64,000 nt of DNA, taken from positions 37,001,974-37,065,973 of the forward strand of contig NC_067121.1 of the NCBI RefSeq assembly GCF_021347895.1. Reading direction: 5' to 3'. Positions 22,926 to 34,891 of this stretch are shown here, piece after piece. Source of the stretch: Acanthochromis polyacanthus. Taxonomy: Eukaryota > Chordata > Actinopteri > Pomacentridae. The notes under the pieces are model-generated. The model worked only from the letters and a program-made list of their open reading frames with translations, had not been told where the DNA came from and ran no database searches. Made by a program: the position numbers and the translations under genes. How positions within the stretch are numbered: position 1 is the stretch's first letter; every line of letters starts with the position of its first letter.

Positions 22926-25900
22926 AAAAAAGCAAACCTCTTGCACAATGTTTTATCCAATCCACACCTTTCACACATTAGGAATGTTTTTACCTCATCT
23001 CCTTTTGAATACATGAATACAGCCAAATTCATCCAAAGTAAAGATTATTTCTACTACAGTTCCACGAGGGCTTGTTTTCTCGGTTCAACAGCCTTTATAA
23101 CTCATCTATGCATACATTTAATAAATATGCTGGGCTTTCTGTGCTGTGCATCTTTTATCCGTTCACTGAAAGCCACATTACCAATAATCCTTCTTGTTGA
23201 AATTCTGTCACTTACTAGCTAACAGTGAATGTTTGATTTTTGTCAGAGGTTCTGCACAGCTACAAGTCTGACTAAATCCTGCGAATAATGTCCCAAAGTA
23301 AATATTACATCGACGGCAGGATTATCTCCTCTGCACACAACTTTTATTTATGTTGCTGTATAGGGAGACTGCTTAGAATACTAAAAGTTGTGCTGCAGTG
23401 GTGAGAAAAACTAAAGAATGCATAACATGAAATAGAAAATAGCATGAACTAACAACTCTACTTTTCACCCAGGCACAGAATGCAGAGGTTCTCTTGTTCT
23501 CTGAAGTAGCAGAAAATCCACCCAGAATAACTAACACTCATAGTAGAATGCAAAAATATATGAGGAGGTAGCTGCTGTACATTGTCTTTGGCTTTTACTT
23601 CAATGCACTTGTGCATCGCAGGTGATTGAAGAGCTTCACAATGCAACAGGGTCTGGTGTTAAATATTTCCACTTCAAAGCTGCATGCTTTAATTATTTCT
23701 ACTACAAACAGATGGAGTTGTCAGAGTTGGAAAGAGAGCAGAGCTGGAAGTGTTTCTTCTTAAATGCACAAGTGAACGTCAGCATAACTGGGAGAGGTGA
23801 AGGAAAGGATCTTCTTACGACAAATACAGGATCTCACAATGTACTGAATATCAGTGGTGTTTTATAAACTTATTTCTTCAATATTGTAATGACCATAAAC
23901 AAGCAATTTCTGTAAAAAAAAAAAAAAAAATCTGCCAGGGTGATGGTAATTTTCAGTTCAAATGAATAGCACTGGGGCTGTTATTTGATTGTTGTGACAT
24001 CTATGTGGGCAGGAATTACAAACAGTTTGTCGTATCACTTCAACCCTAATATCTGCTGCAAAGCCAACATCTCTCAGCTGATGTTTTGCCCAGTAAACAA
24101 TTTCTGAACAAGCAGCAATGTCCAGAAAATGAAGCCAATGTCAAAGAGCACAAAACTGCAGTTCCTCAAATGGCCACTTTTAGCTGGCTTCAAAGGAGAG
24201 TCAATAAATTATGAAAAATACAGAAAACTATAAATATTGTATGCCATCTGTTTGGATGGTTTACTTTTATCTGTAGATGTTTTTCCTTTTGAGGATTCTG
24301 TGTTCGTTCATGAATACATAGATAATACATTTACGTGGTATGTAATTATTTTTCTCATATCGATAATTTATGCTGTCTTTAATGTACATTGGAGGCATCA
24401 AACACGCATATGAACAGTAGCCTGGATAATGTTAGAGTCATACCGAAATATCATTTATCAGTCCCTGTTTCCTCTCATATCACAATCTGAAGGTGCTTAA
24501 CATTTGGATAAGACATAACAAGGACTATTGATCACGCTAACTGTCCGCAGAAGATAAGCTGAATTAAATTTTATGGGCTTCAATTAGGATCAATAAGATT
24601 TTGAGCATGTTACGTGATGTTCATAAATAATTCCGGCTTTGCAAACCAGCAAAACAAATCTGCAAGAAATTCAAGTTTGTGCATGCAAGTGTCCTTGCTC
24701 CTACTAACACACTATAAAAACAGCTTTTGTGAACATCTGTGTACAGATACAGCTAGCAGTAAGAAATCTGACCCTGTCTTTGTACCTGACACTGAACGGG
24801 TCATCCATTCAACCGGCAGCGGCTTTGAGTTTCTGAAAAACAGCCGTGAAGCTCAGGCAAAGTTCCAAACACAAATGGTCTTTTTTTATTGATCAAACAA
24901 TACATCAAAAGACAAACCGACACGAAGACGCTAACTGAAAGCAACTTTTTACATCCTCACTCCTACAGGTGACGAGCTGAAAGAGCCTATTTAGGTGGTA
25001 TGAATTCCTGAATATTTACATAAAATCAACACTGCACAAAAACGCAGTAGAATGTAAATGTTAAATGTGACTAGAGGTAATACTACATAAACTGAGTAAT
25101 AATGGCATTTTCCATTTTCCCCATGAGTACATTCACTCAAGTTTTGTATATAAAACACATGGATATAGTGATGGTCTACTAACATCAATAATTCAATTTT
25201 CTGCCACCCTATACCATTAGGCCTATTCCTCTGCACTTTAAAGACAATTTATACATTTATAACTCCCCTCCTTTCATTTAGTTGCAACAGCTTTAGACAG
25301 TAAAGTTTTGCTTTAAAATGCAGACGATAATGAACACTTTGCATTGCTATATTTGTAACATTGATTAATTCTCAGTCCTTTTAAGCACCCAAGACCCAAG
25401 CGTGATTGGTTAATAAGTGATTCTAAATAGGCCATTGGTCTGAGCCTCCACAGAATCAAATAGATATACATAGCTAATGGATAGATGGTCCAAAATATAT
25501 TAATATAACTAGTAATTTACCGCAATAATCCTGCTTTCTTAGCAATTTTAGGATGCTTTGGTTATTTATTGAACTGTTACAAGTAAATAAGTGAATAAAT
25601 ATACATAATAAATATGTAAGTCATATATTTGTTGTTTATCATACATCATTTCCAGCAAAGTAAGTGACCTTTTCCAGCATTCAGCCTCATTATGCCTGCC
25701 GCTCCCCACATACAGTAGATCTCAGCTTCTGTCTGCCGCCTGATACAACACACAACACAGCAACTCTCAAGAACAAAATAAGGATCCTTCAAAAGCTCTG
25801 CTGATTATGCTGAACACTGACAAGAACTTTCTTTTCTCTCTCTCTTCGATTTAGCATTGTGAGCGCAAGGCAAGTAAATTAATTTTGTTGCAGATTCTCT

Positions 25901-26886
25901 GAGTCTGAATTCAATGTAGAGAAATAAGGTATAAAAGTACAACAGGTTTTAATTACGACTTATCTATCCATCTTCACGAGGTATAGGTCTAGGTAAAAAA
26001 TGGGAAATAGGTAGGATCCCAGGAGTTTGTTGTGGGAAATTGTTAATTCAATAGCTTTGAATGCCCTAATGGTGTTGGTGATGTTGGGCATGTAGAAGGC
26101 TGTAGAATAATAGATTCTGGGGATAATGGTAGACAGTTTCAATCATAATCCCCATTAGCAGAGCATCTGTAGGGCAATGAGGAATCCAGGAAGTTTGAGA
26201 TGAACTGACCCAGTGAGGAGGTCTGGGGACAGATGCTGGAACATCTGTAGAACTGTATGCATAGAGACTTAACAGTTAATCAAAACAAAACGCTGATAAA
26301 ACAGCAAAAGGACAGAGGATGTCTGGATCATCGAACCATGTCCACATTCCCGAGTCCTTTTTTTATCAACACATCATATCTGTATACAAATATAGACAAC
26401 ATATCTCATTGATCATATTGGACAACTGTTTTGTTCGAGTATCAACACCAAAAGCATGATTTAAATCTAAAACAGACAGATTTTTTTAACCACAACGGAT
26501 CAAATCTGACCAGCCGAGTGAGTAGAAATATCTCAATACTACTGAAGATGTGTTTCAGAAAATTTTAGATCAGCCTTGAAGGATAGATTTCAAGTTCTTT
26601 CAAGTCTTGATATATGCTGTGATCATGCTGCCTGTCCATGCAGGCTGTCAAATGATTCCTTTCTAAGATTACAAAATCTGAAGACAGTGGTTCTCAGGCC
26701 CTTTCATCATTCAAGTTCATTATTCTGAGAACTGCTGCCTTGAAAGACAAAGGACAAAATGAATAGCTTTGTTTATAAGCTCGGTTGAAGCTGATAAAAG
26801 GATAGAAACTTCTGATTTAGACCAAATGAGGTATTTTCATCCTGGTAGTTGCACGTCAGTTAATGCCGGTTCTCTCTTTTCATTCA
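22926..26886. other. Long stretch with no recognised feature
   Basis: About 4 kb, AT-rich. It contains a 17-18-bp A run near 23913-23930 and a short T run near 24881. No exon or transposon end was recognised. Confidence 0.45.
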
Positions 26887-27330
26887 TAGATCCAGGTCCA
26901 TAAGTATTTGGACAGTGAGATCATTTTCATAATTTTGCCCACGTACACCTTCACAGTAGGTTTTAAATGAAGCAATGAAGATGTAATTGAGGTGCAGAAT
27001 TTCATCTTTTATTCAAGTCGTGTAGCAAAAATATTGCATGAACTGTTCAAGAAATACAGCTACATTTTGAATAGTCTCTTGATTTTCACAGACCCAAAGC
27101 TAATTGGAAAATGTAACATTGTAATATTACATAAGAATGTTTTCCAATGCTTGGATGCAGATCCTTTACAGTCAGTTTCCGCTGTAAGTCTGTAACAAAT
27201 GGACATCACCAAAGGCTGACCTTTGTCCCTTGACATGCTTGGATAGGACTTTACTGGAGCTTCCTTGTTGTGAGTCTTTCTGTTGTTAGTTTTGTCTTCA
27301 GATTGTGCCATTTAAAGTCAACTTGAAGCA
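26887..27330 (-). repeat. End fragment of a decayed Tc1-like transposon
   Basis: It starts with TCCATAAGTATTTGGACAG, a known terminal sequence of a teleost Tc1 family. Recognisable internal stretches follow: TTTTAAATGAAGCAATGAAG, a GTGCAGAATTTCATC segment, ATGGACATCACCAAA and AGTTTTGTCTTCAG. The transposase would be read on the minus strand from outside the fragment, so only the C-terminal coding end and one terminal repeat remain. The opposite end was not found. Confidence 0.65.
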
Positions 27331-27560
27331 TATATCAACCAAGTTAACGTGATGTGAGACACGGATTCTCCTTCTTAACTAAAAAATAAACATTACCAAT
27401 TTAACTAGAAGTAGCTGCTGTAGCTTGGTTGCATTGGGTTGGCTTGATTCAACAGCAACAATGACAAAGATAGTAAAACGTCGAGAGTGAGATCCCAAAA
27501 CGTAGACACTGAAATATGAACCTTAACAAGCCACAGGATATTGGAAGAAAAAAGGGAGAT

Positions 27561-27720
27561 CACTATTGCATTGTTCCTGGATGTAAAAATTAGTCTCAAA
27601 GGGTTAAAGCCATGGACAAAACAATCAACTGTCATGAATTGCCTTTGAACGATGTAAATACAAAGTCTTTCATGTTCGGCGGTCAGCACCATTTGGTTAA
27701 GAGCAATTAGAGCAGGAGAC
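27561..27720 (+). pseudogene. THAP-type zinc-finger fragment
   Basis: In one frame the sequence gives HYCIVPGCKN, a stop, SQRVKAMDKTINCHELPLND. The CxxxxC pair followed by a histidine and an LPLND motif is the first half of a THAP domain, a DNA-binding zinc module found in P-element-type transposases and host THAP proteins. A TAG after CKN and further stops show decay, and the rest of the domain is not recognisable. An acidic serine-rich stretch around 27900-28000 (EESEDIVSDDDFELSS in one frame) may be a further part of the same protein. It could derive from a THAP-bearing transposon or a host gene. Confidence 0.4.
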
Positions 27721-28000
27721 TGGCAGTGTCCACATCCTGACTGATGCACTGGGACATTACAGAAAAGGGAAAACATGCATTTGCACAGTCAAGCAATAAA
27801 CAATGGCCATCCATACTGTGCATCTGTAGGAGATCTCGACTGAGTGAGGATACCATGATGTCAGAAAATATCGACCATAACAGTTCTGGCATGAGAAAGC
27901 TTAAGGGAAGAGAGTGAAGATATTGTCAGTGATGATGATTTTGAGTTGAGCAGTGAAGGAAGCACCAGTGATGAGAATCGAAATGTAAGTGATGTTGAGA

Positions 28001-28702
28001 ATGAGGAACCAAATGTCTCACAAGGGAGATAACTATAATCTCAACAGGAGAATTTAATGCGTACGATGGGGGAGGTTGTGGTAAACGTTAAGTGAGACCA
28101 CCAGCAGTCTTCTAATGTAAATTTTGGTTACAGATTAACACAGAATGTATCAATGGTCATGACTGTACGCGGCATTCTCAGCCTTTAGTTAAAGGAATGA
28201 TGGAAAGCAATATTTCTGGCCCAGCTGCTGTATTTGTCACTGGAGTGCAGTCCATTCATGGAGTTCTGTGGCATCATTGCTCTGGAAACCCTTTCAAACA
28301 GACAGTGGTTCAACACAGAGAAGACCTATGTCATCTCAGAGGTCATCAATACCTGGACAGTACACAATGAGGCCGTTCTGAGCGGTTTATGTGATAAGTT
28401 AAGAGAGCAGCTGGGCCAGTCCAGGTCACAGTGCTTCATACAGAACCTACTCACTCGGACATCAAGGTGAAGTTGGCAATCGCACAAGAAACTGTTGAAG
28501 TCACAGGGGTGAAGAGCAGTTATTGATTTGAGAAGAAGTATCAGGAGAGGTGCCTTTTCAAGTTAGAAGACTTCAATGTGATTTGTCTGGGTGGAGGGCA
28601 TGTGAGGGAAAGACCACACAGTTGTCAGAGAAACGGATCTCAGTTGTGCACCAATCGTGTGTCTGGTGGGACAATAACCAAGTTTGCAAAACACAGTGCT
28701 TG
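28001..28702. other. Possible continuation of the THAP-type relic, otherwise unknown
   Basis: A plus-strand frame at 28234-28470 (FMEFCGIIALETLSNRQWFN and onward) has a protein-like look but no family I can name. If the THAP fragment upstream is a transposon relic, this may be its body. Confidence 0.25.
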
Positions 28703-28860
28703 GCCATAGACTGTATGTAAAGATGGATGAAGGCTCTTTGACATCATCTATAGGCCTCACAAATATCGGTGTTGAAGCTCATCGTGGTGATTCTAGATTT
28801 CAGCCTCTCTGTTGACCAAAATCACGTGATAGTTTTGCATAAAATTTGAAATATGTAGAA
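28703..28860 (+). repeat. 5' fragment of an ATAGACTGTATRTAAAGATGG-type repeat, copy D
   Basis: CCATAGACTGTATGTAAAGA at 28704-28723 continues into GACATCATCTATAGG and TTGAAGCTCATCGTGG. The beginning is shared with copy A and, reversed, with the end of the element at 58753-59277. The copy appears 3'-truncated. Confidence 0.6.
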
Positions 28861-29819
28861 GGTTGACTGCTTTGTTCCCAATGATTTCATTATAGAAAGT
28901 GTTGATACGCACACATTTCAACTGTGTGCTTGTCTGTAAGTGACAATGAAGGGAATACAGCTGAACTCCAGCTCAGTTTAACTCCTATGCATCAGTCAGA
29001 CATTTAAAAGTATAGGCAAACAAACCATACGGAAATGCCATGTACTTGTATTTTTAAAAATCAATTAGTTAGCATATACCTGTTTCATTTATTGCATATT
29101 CAATAATGCAATGGGTCTTCCTAATTGTTGAGTTTTGTAAAAAGACACATCTGAGAAATATCCAAAGCTTTATCTGAGACAAAACAAGAAGTGCCAGTAG
29201 GTAACACATCCCAGTCATTTGTAGTTTTCAGCTTTTATCAAGTACTCATTTATTCCTACACACAGTTATAATGAATGAAAACATAGGGAATATTGCTTTT
29301 ACGTTACACATATTTTTAACATCTTCTGCCTTGATCGTTGACACCTTCTAAATTAACCGACAATTTTACTGGTTATACACTGAAAATAACCATATATGAA
29401 CTAAAGTGATGTTGTGGCAATAGGCTTCGCCCTTTGCAGGGATCCGTGATTGTTTGTAAATGAGAAATCCTTCAAGAAAAAATGTCATTATGAAACGTGG
29501 CAACATGAAGTTTAGTCACTAGAGAAATGCCATTGTGAGATAAGGGATTCTGAAATTAAATCAGGAACAGTCAAAACAATGATGAAATTAGGACAATATT
29601 TGATGAGTTCGGTTTTCTTAAAACACAACAGAAGTGAGTAAACCTCTGTGTGTTGTCACTATAATGTCAAATGATGCTAAATTGTATCACCTTACAGTAA
29701 TTGCATTACTTCTAAGTTTGACAGTGGAGTATTTGCTCAGTTTAGATCAGCTACATTAAATTCACAAGCCCAACAATAGAAAATCGATGCATAAAGAATG
29801 ACTGAGATTGAAATCTGAT
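28861..29819. other. No recognised feature
   Basis: AT-rich sequence, nothing recognised. Confidence 0.45.
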
Positions 29820-30960
29820 TTATTTAATACTCCTCATGTCCGTCTTTATTCTTGATGACAGAATCAATCTTCCTCAGCATGGAGAGATGCTCTGCCATAC
29901 TTAGAGGCCAATTTTTTTGCCATTTGCTCTTCTCCGGAGGTTTTATTTTATCTGTTGTTATCTGTTTAGTCTGTTTTTATCTATAAAATATCCCTAAGGG
30001 GACATACTTGGACAGGTTATGGCTTCGACTTTTTTCCTCTCGTGTAAACGCTTGTGTAATATTCCTTTTCTCCCAAACTTCTGGAGAGTGGGAGCTGTTT
30101 CGTGAGCAAACATTTTGGTACCCCCACATGCTATATTCCAGCACCCTTTTTGCACTCATGCAACCCCAAATCACAACTCCCACCTCCGTGCTTCACTGTT
30201 GGGACTTTGCATTCCCTGTGGTAGTCCTGGACACGTTTACACCAAACAAAACAGACCAGCTGAGCTGAAGAAACTTACTTTGATCACAACTGACCAAAGA
30301 ATGTGCTCCCAAAATTCAGCGGGAACATTCAGGAAAAAATCTATCCAAAAAATCAGCAAAAAAAACGTCCAAATTTAGAAAAATTCTCAAAACCTTCAGG
30401 AATAAAATTCAAATAATTCCTTAAAAGTTTCCCTTAAAAATGCTGTTGAAAGAAAAAAAAGTTTTGCACTGAAAAGCAAAGGTTTTTTTTCTTTCTTTTT
30501 GGATGCCGTCCATAGTGGTTTACATTATGCAGCACCCTTCACACTGTCTGAGCTATCACAGATAATTTCCACTGATAACTCCTGCGCCAAGCCTGGCATA
30601 CTTGCCCATCTGAGATGAGGTGAAGATTATGGGTGTCATTTTAGCAGGACAGTCATTGCTGCGCTGATTATTGGTACTATGGCTCATTCTATACCTCCTG
30701 ATTACTGCTGTTAGTCACAATCTTCCTGTATCCTTTTCCATCTCTGTGAATTCTCACGATCAGGTTTTTTTTAGTCCCTTGGGCTAGTTTTTCCATGGAG
30801 AGATGTCATGCAGATACACAGTTAGACAGAGCCCAAAGGTTCAAAACTGAGAAAGTTCTGGTGTTCACAGGTCATTTTTTAAAACAATGTTCATTCAGTT
30901 AGGCTGATTGGAAATCACACATGTACTCAGTTTTGTTTAAGTGATCATACATTTTCTAAC
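29820..30960 (-). pseudogene. Decayed Tc1-like transposase element
   Basis: Antisense reading follows a Tc1-type transposase. Near 30183-30155 the frame gives GVVIWGCMSAK, equivalent to the conserved [12 protein letters not shown] box between the first two catalytic aspartates. The flanking stretches ATCAATCTTCCTCAGCATGG (29865-29884), TTTTGGTACCCCCACATGC and CTCCGTGCTTCACTGTTGGG correspond to the 3', middle and glycine-box regions of a known fish family. The region contains stops, deletions and an A-rich insertion near 30300-30500. Terminal repeats were not firmly identified, so the limits are approximate. Confidence 0.6.
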
Positions 30961-31149
30961 TTAATGGACAGTGATTGTAGATGTATTCATACTTTGATTA
31001 CCTTATTTCTACTTTGGTGTCTGTATTTTCTGTACAGTCTTTTTATGGTATTTGGTTTTGATCCTTCATAGGAGGAATTTTTCTACTTGTCCTCTTAGAA
31101 AGCCTGTAATTATTGAAAGGTGATCATTAATAATTTCAAATTATTTGAC

Positions 31150-31745
31150 ATTTTAGTGATCATTCACGGTGGTCTTTGGTTTTCTTTGTAGTTTATTTTT
31201 TTGTTTTAATTCAAATAGATCCTTTCACTTGTGTGTCTTTCCTCCTTTTAGATCGTCTGCCCCAGTTGTGCCTCATGTTGCCAGTCAGCCCTTGTGTATG
31301 TATCAGTCTCTTCGTCTCATCTGTCCTTCGACCCGGAAATCAATACTGGTACAAAATCCCAAAAGGACATCTCAATTCCGAGAATGCATTTTGAAGACTG
31401 AGAATGCTTGGTAGAAGAGCTATGAGTGAGGATTCACGGGTATATTCTTGTCTCTCCCTGTTTTATTACCCAGTTTTCTACCCTCCTGTCTGTTGTGTTT
31501 ACTCGCCTTCACTGCCTGAATTTTCCCGGTGTGCCTCGTACGCTCCCAATTTGTGCATTTATTTTATTGAACCCTTTACTTTTCCTTTGATTTTTGCTTC
31601 AGTTTGTCCCACCTGCTTTGGTTGCCTCGTAAATTTTTTTATTGAACCTTTCACCGTATTTTAAGCTTTTTTGAGTAAATTTTTATATACACTAGTAATA
31701 AAGTTAACTGAAGCTTGTCTTCCACATTTGCGCTCTAGCATTTCT
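31150..31745 (+). repeat. LTR-like decayed block
   Basis: T-rich sequence with repeated TTTTTATTGAACC segments (near 31560 and 31640) and an AATAAAG at 31697. It ends CTTCCACATTTGCGCTCTAGCA, a plausible decayed form of the CTGCATTTGGGTCC...ACA end of many fish LTRs. No 5' boundary or target duplication was found. Confidence 0.3.
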
Positions 31746-31861
31746 ATTTTTCAAGTAAAGTAAAAGGCAAAAATAAATACAGCTTAACACATATGATTAA
31801 CTTTCTCCTTCCTGTTTCAAACTAAATAAAGTGATTATTCTAAATCAGAACTGTGAGTCGT

Positions 31862-31905
31862 AGATAAGCATCATACTTTATTAACCCCAAAGGGAAGGTC
31901 AGTAA
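31862..31905 (-). repeat. Small LINE-tail-like fragment
   Basis: CATACTTTATTAACCCCAAA followed by GGGAAGGTC resembles the antisense 3' end of common fish CR1/L2-type LINEs (TACTTTATTGATCCCCAAGGGG). Very short and uncertain. Confidence 0.35.
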
Positions 31906-32464
31906 ATATAAAACCACAGTCAGCACGGAAACCAAATCTTTGCATCCAAGTTGTGCTTTAAAATCTTTAAACCGTGTCAAATGTCAAATATTGACTTTTC
32001 TTCGCCGATTCATGGCCAGCGGTGTAGTTCACTACTATTAAAACTAATGGCATGTTACTATGACAATGGACTGTCTTCCTGTGTGGATGCTGCCGTTCCG
32101 AAGACCACTGAAAAGGCAGAATATGTGTGGTACCTTCAGAGAAACACAAAGCAAATGTCATTTAAGTGTTCGTCTCACCATAAACCTGATATGAAAGCTG
32201 AGGACTGTTTTGTGTTATGGAGCTTGTGCTACAGGCTGTACAGGTCAAATATGCATCGAACTGAGATGAGTGTTAATACAGCACTGGAAGAGTGGATATT
32301 AGGATATGTTCCGCTTTTTCTTTAGACTGTAGAGCTAGTCCAAATTCTTCCAGCTGTAATGTTAAGCGTGTCTGAAATTTCCTGAGGAAATAAAATGCTT
32401 TAGTTTCATCAATCACACTTTGTGCATTGCAAACTATTTTTTGTTGAATGTTTAATACAAAATC
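31906..32464. other. No recognised feature
   Basis: A plus-strand frame at 31951-32325 has no recognisable domain, promoter or splice context. Confidence 0.4.
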
Positions 32465-32466
32465 TA

Positions 32467-32645
32467 CACTACCTGGCCAAAAAAAAAAAAAGTCGCCACC
32501 TGGATTTAACTACGCAAATAGGTATGCAGCGAGGAGCTTCTCCTTTTATACAAAAAAGCATGTTGGAAGACATATCCTGTGGTCATTGAAAGGATGCTAA
32601 TCTGTCTCAGAAGGGTCAAATTACTGGCACTGATGAAATGACTAA
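32467..32645 (+). repeat. Terminal fragment of a Tc1-like transposon
   Basis: TA followed by CACTACCTGGCCAAAAAAAA and then GTCGCCACCTGGATTTAAC is the end of a known teleost Tc1 family. Decayed 5' leader sequence follows (GCAGCGAGGAGCTTCTCC, CCTGTGGTCATTGAAAGG, TCTCAGAAGGGTCAAATTAC). It breaks off near 32645, where it meets an unrelated minus-strand coding relic. The opposite terminal repeat was not found. Confidence 0.7.
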
Positions 32646-32649
32646 TGCA

Positions 32650-33400
32650 TGACAGGTACACTATGTCTAGCTCTCTTTTCCATATCCTGTGCTTAATGCT
32701 GAGTGATGTAAGATCACTGTCTCTGTCTGAAGTCAGCTCGTTGTCTGTAGCCATTTGTAATGTCTTATTTCTTCCCCTGCCTGATTTCAACCCTGTGTTG
32801 TTGACGCCTGTTTGGTAACATTTGTTCATATTCTCCTTAATTCTTTGTCCTACTCCAGGACTGTTTTTATACTGTGCTTTCATATTTCTTTTTAGCTTTT
32901 GTTTCTTCTCTGCGCTTTCGTGGTACAAAGGCTGTGCACGCAACCTCTCCTGTTCTTCATGTGACACCTGAAGCATCCTTTTTCCCTGCGCCTCTTTCTT
33001 TGCTTCTCACTTCTTTGTGGAACTTTTTACATTTCTGAGACCACTGCTTTCCTCTGATGTCTTCTCCCTCTGTATTTGCTAAGTTTTGACATTTGTGATG
33101 TAAAACGATGAGATTTCCGGAGAAAACTTTATCGGAGGCATCAGTATCCGTTGTTTGACCAGTGCAGTTTGAATTCCTGTTTGGAAAGCTGTGTTGTTCA
33201 AAGGCAGACACATTTACTGGGCTTGTTGACTGTCGTTCTGTTTGATTGGGTGAGTGTGCATCATGTGGTGTCACAGCAAAAACTGAATCAGTGGGACAGC
33301 AAACTTCCTCCAACATGCTGTCACAAACGTCGGTGACAATTGTGATCATTTCTGGAGTATCTGATGTATCCAGCACTGCAGGTGTTGCTGCTGTAGAGTG
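32650..33400 (-). pseudogene. Frameshifted coding relic with a basic C-terminal region
   Basis: Two overlapping minus-strand frames appear to be one protein interrupted by a one-base shift near 32957-32990. The first part (about 33400-32960) gives SDTPEMITIVTDVCDSMLEE, is rich in serine and threonine, and ends with EVRSKERGAGK. The second continues MLQVSHEEQERLRAQP, YHESAEKKQKLKRNMKAQYK and NSPGVGQRIKENMNKCYQ. The xxYxxSPxxxxxxKxxMxxxYQ rhythm recalls short basic RYRxNP-type repeats in uncharacterised proteins of fish mobile elements. An ATG just upstream (about 33448, MSNLTDVPRIV) is closed by a stop. It is interrupted and adjoins a Tc1 end, so it is probably a dead transposon-borne or captured gene. 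Confidence 0.4.
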
Positions 33401-34465
33401 AGTTATAAACTGACTATTCGTGGGACATCAGTCAGGTTGGACATGTTCACCTCGTAAAAAAGTTTGCTGGCTTCAAGTCTAAGTTAAAAGAGGATTCTAT
33501 GTCTTGTTTGGTGGATATTTATATCAACTGACATGATGCTGATTTACACAGAAATTCATCTAAATTGGAAGAGAAATGACAAGTGAACTGTATCGGGTTT
33601 TAATAGGCTACCCTCTGGCATAATAAAAACCTCTGGAGACCGCATACACACTGATATATGGCTGATGACATTAACTCACAATTTCTGTGCAGTCGATACA
33701 GAAGGCTGCTGGACGCTTTCCAAATTTACTGCAGCTTTTTACTCTACTACCTGCTGCTGCCACTGTCATGCTTTCCAGGAGAGATACAGCTCACCTCAAA
33801 AAGGTTTGTTGTACCAGTTTAACAAGGACAGATTATATGAAGTAGAGAACGAAAGTTTATTGGAGAAACAAATATTTGGGAGGCTTGACTCCAGTGAGAA
33901 ACATCATGGAGTGGAGGAGATGAGGACTACCAGACCTCAGCTCATATGCTAAAATTTTTATCCCTGCCATGATCAACAGGCAAACTTGTTTGAGTTGGTT
34001 CAAATCACACCAGAGAAGCTACATGAATCTGTGACTTGGTGTGCAGATTGACTACACAGTTCACGCCTTTGTCAAGAAGCTAAAACTTTGGTGTAAAATG
34101 GAACTCCGCACACAGTTAAACCCATCCAAGTAGCACCTGCACCACCCATAACAATAATGTCAAGTTAGTGTTTTTTTTTTTCCAACTGTAGCAGACTGAT
34201 GATGAGCTACAGCCAGACTCCAGTGCTGATGTGGAGATGGGAGGTGAAGGAGCCTGAGACCCATTCAACTGACAAAAAAGTAATATTCTTTGTATTTCCC
34301 CTTAGGTTCTTATCTTTCTCACTAAACTTAAGTGCCATAGGGAATCAAGTAGTTGGCGTTACCTGCTGCAGCCTCCTCTTTCTCAGCTTTCTCTCTTGTC
34401 CGATCAATCCTGACCTGGTTTTATTGATGTTTTGACCGTTTGTGAGCTTTGACCAGTCTGAGATT
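33401..34465. other. No recognised feature; may include leader of the pseudogene downstream
   Basis: The ~300 bases before 34466 could include 5' untranslated sequence of the retrocopied message, but this cannot be judged without the parent gene. Confidence 0.35.
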
Positions 34466-34891
34466 ATGAAATACATCAGCAGCAGCGGCAGCGTAACCGA
34501 GGGAGGGAAAACCACTTCTACCAACTGACTGGTCAAGAACCTGCCCAACTGCTGTGTGGTCCATCAGGATGACTCCTTCAATCCCCAGGATCAAGTTGAC
34601 GTTTCTGAAGATGGCTTTAAGCATTACGATGTAATTTCTGCTCTGGACATAGATGCCATGATGAGTACGATGTACGAATGACTGGAGAACCCAGTGAAGT
34701 TTGAAAAGTCTCATGGTGTTAAAAACACCCTGGATACAGAAATCCCAAAGTCCGACCACAAGGAGAAGAAGGAGACTCATATCCTCATTGTGGGTGGCTT
34801 CATGCTTTACACCTACAGACCTTTCATTGACGAGCTGAACCATCTTCAAAAGGTCTGGCCTGTGTATAACCAAGCCTCTGTGAACATTTGA
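34466..34891 (+). pseudogene. nmrk2: Processed pseudogene of nicotinamide riboside kinase 2
   Basis: The reading from the ATG at 34466 follows nicotinamide riboside kinase 2 of vertebrates (NMRK2), which phosphorylates nicotinamide riboside to NMN in NAD synthesis. The P-loop region reads GSVTEGGKTTS. It is followed by [48 protein letters not shown] and ETHILIVGGFMLYTYRPFID, all in family order. No introns interrupt this run, whereas the parent gene is multi-exonic, so it is a reverse-transcribed copy. It is dead. TGA replaces codon 21, and a second TGA replaces codon 72 where a tryptophan is expected. Roughly 33 residues are missing between ELNHLQ and VWPVY, and the C terminus is lost after a stop at 34889-34891. 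The kinase-essential glycine-rich loop is also altered. No poly(A) tract or target duplication was located. Confidence 0.93.

Noticed and set aside
31951..32325. 124-codon plus-strand frame
   Set aside because: No recognisable motif, start context or exon boundaries.
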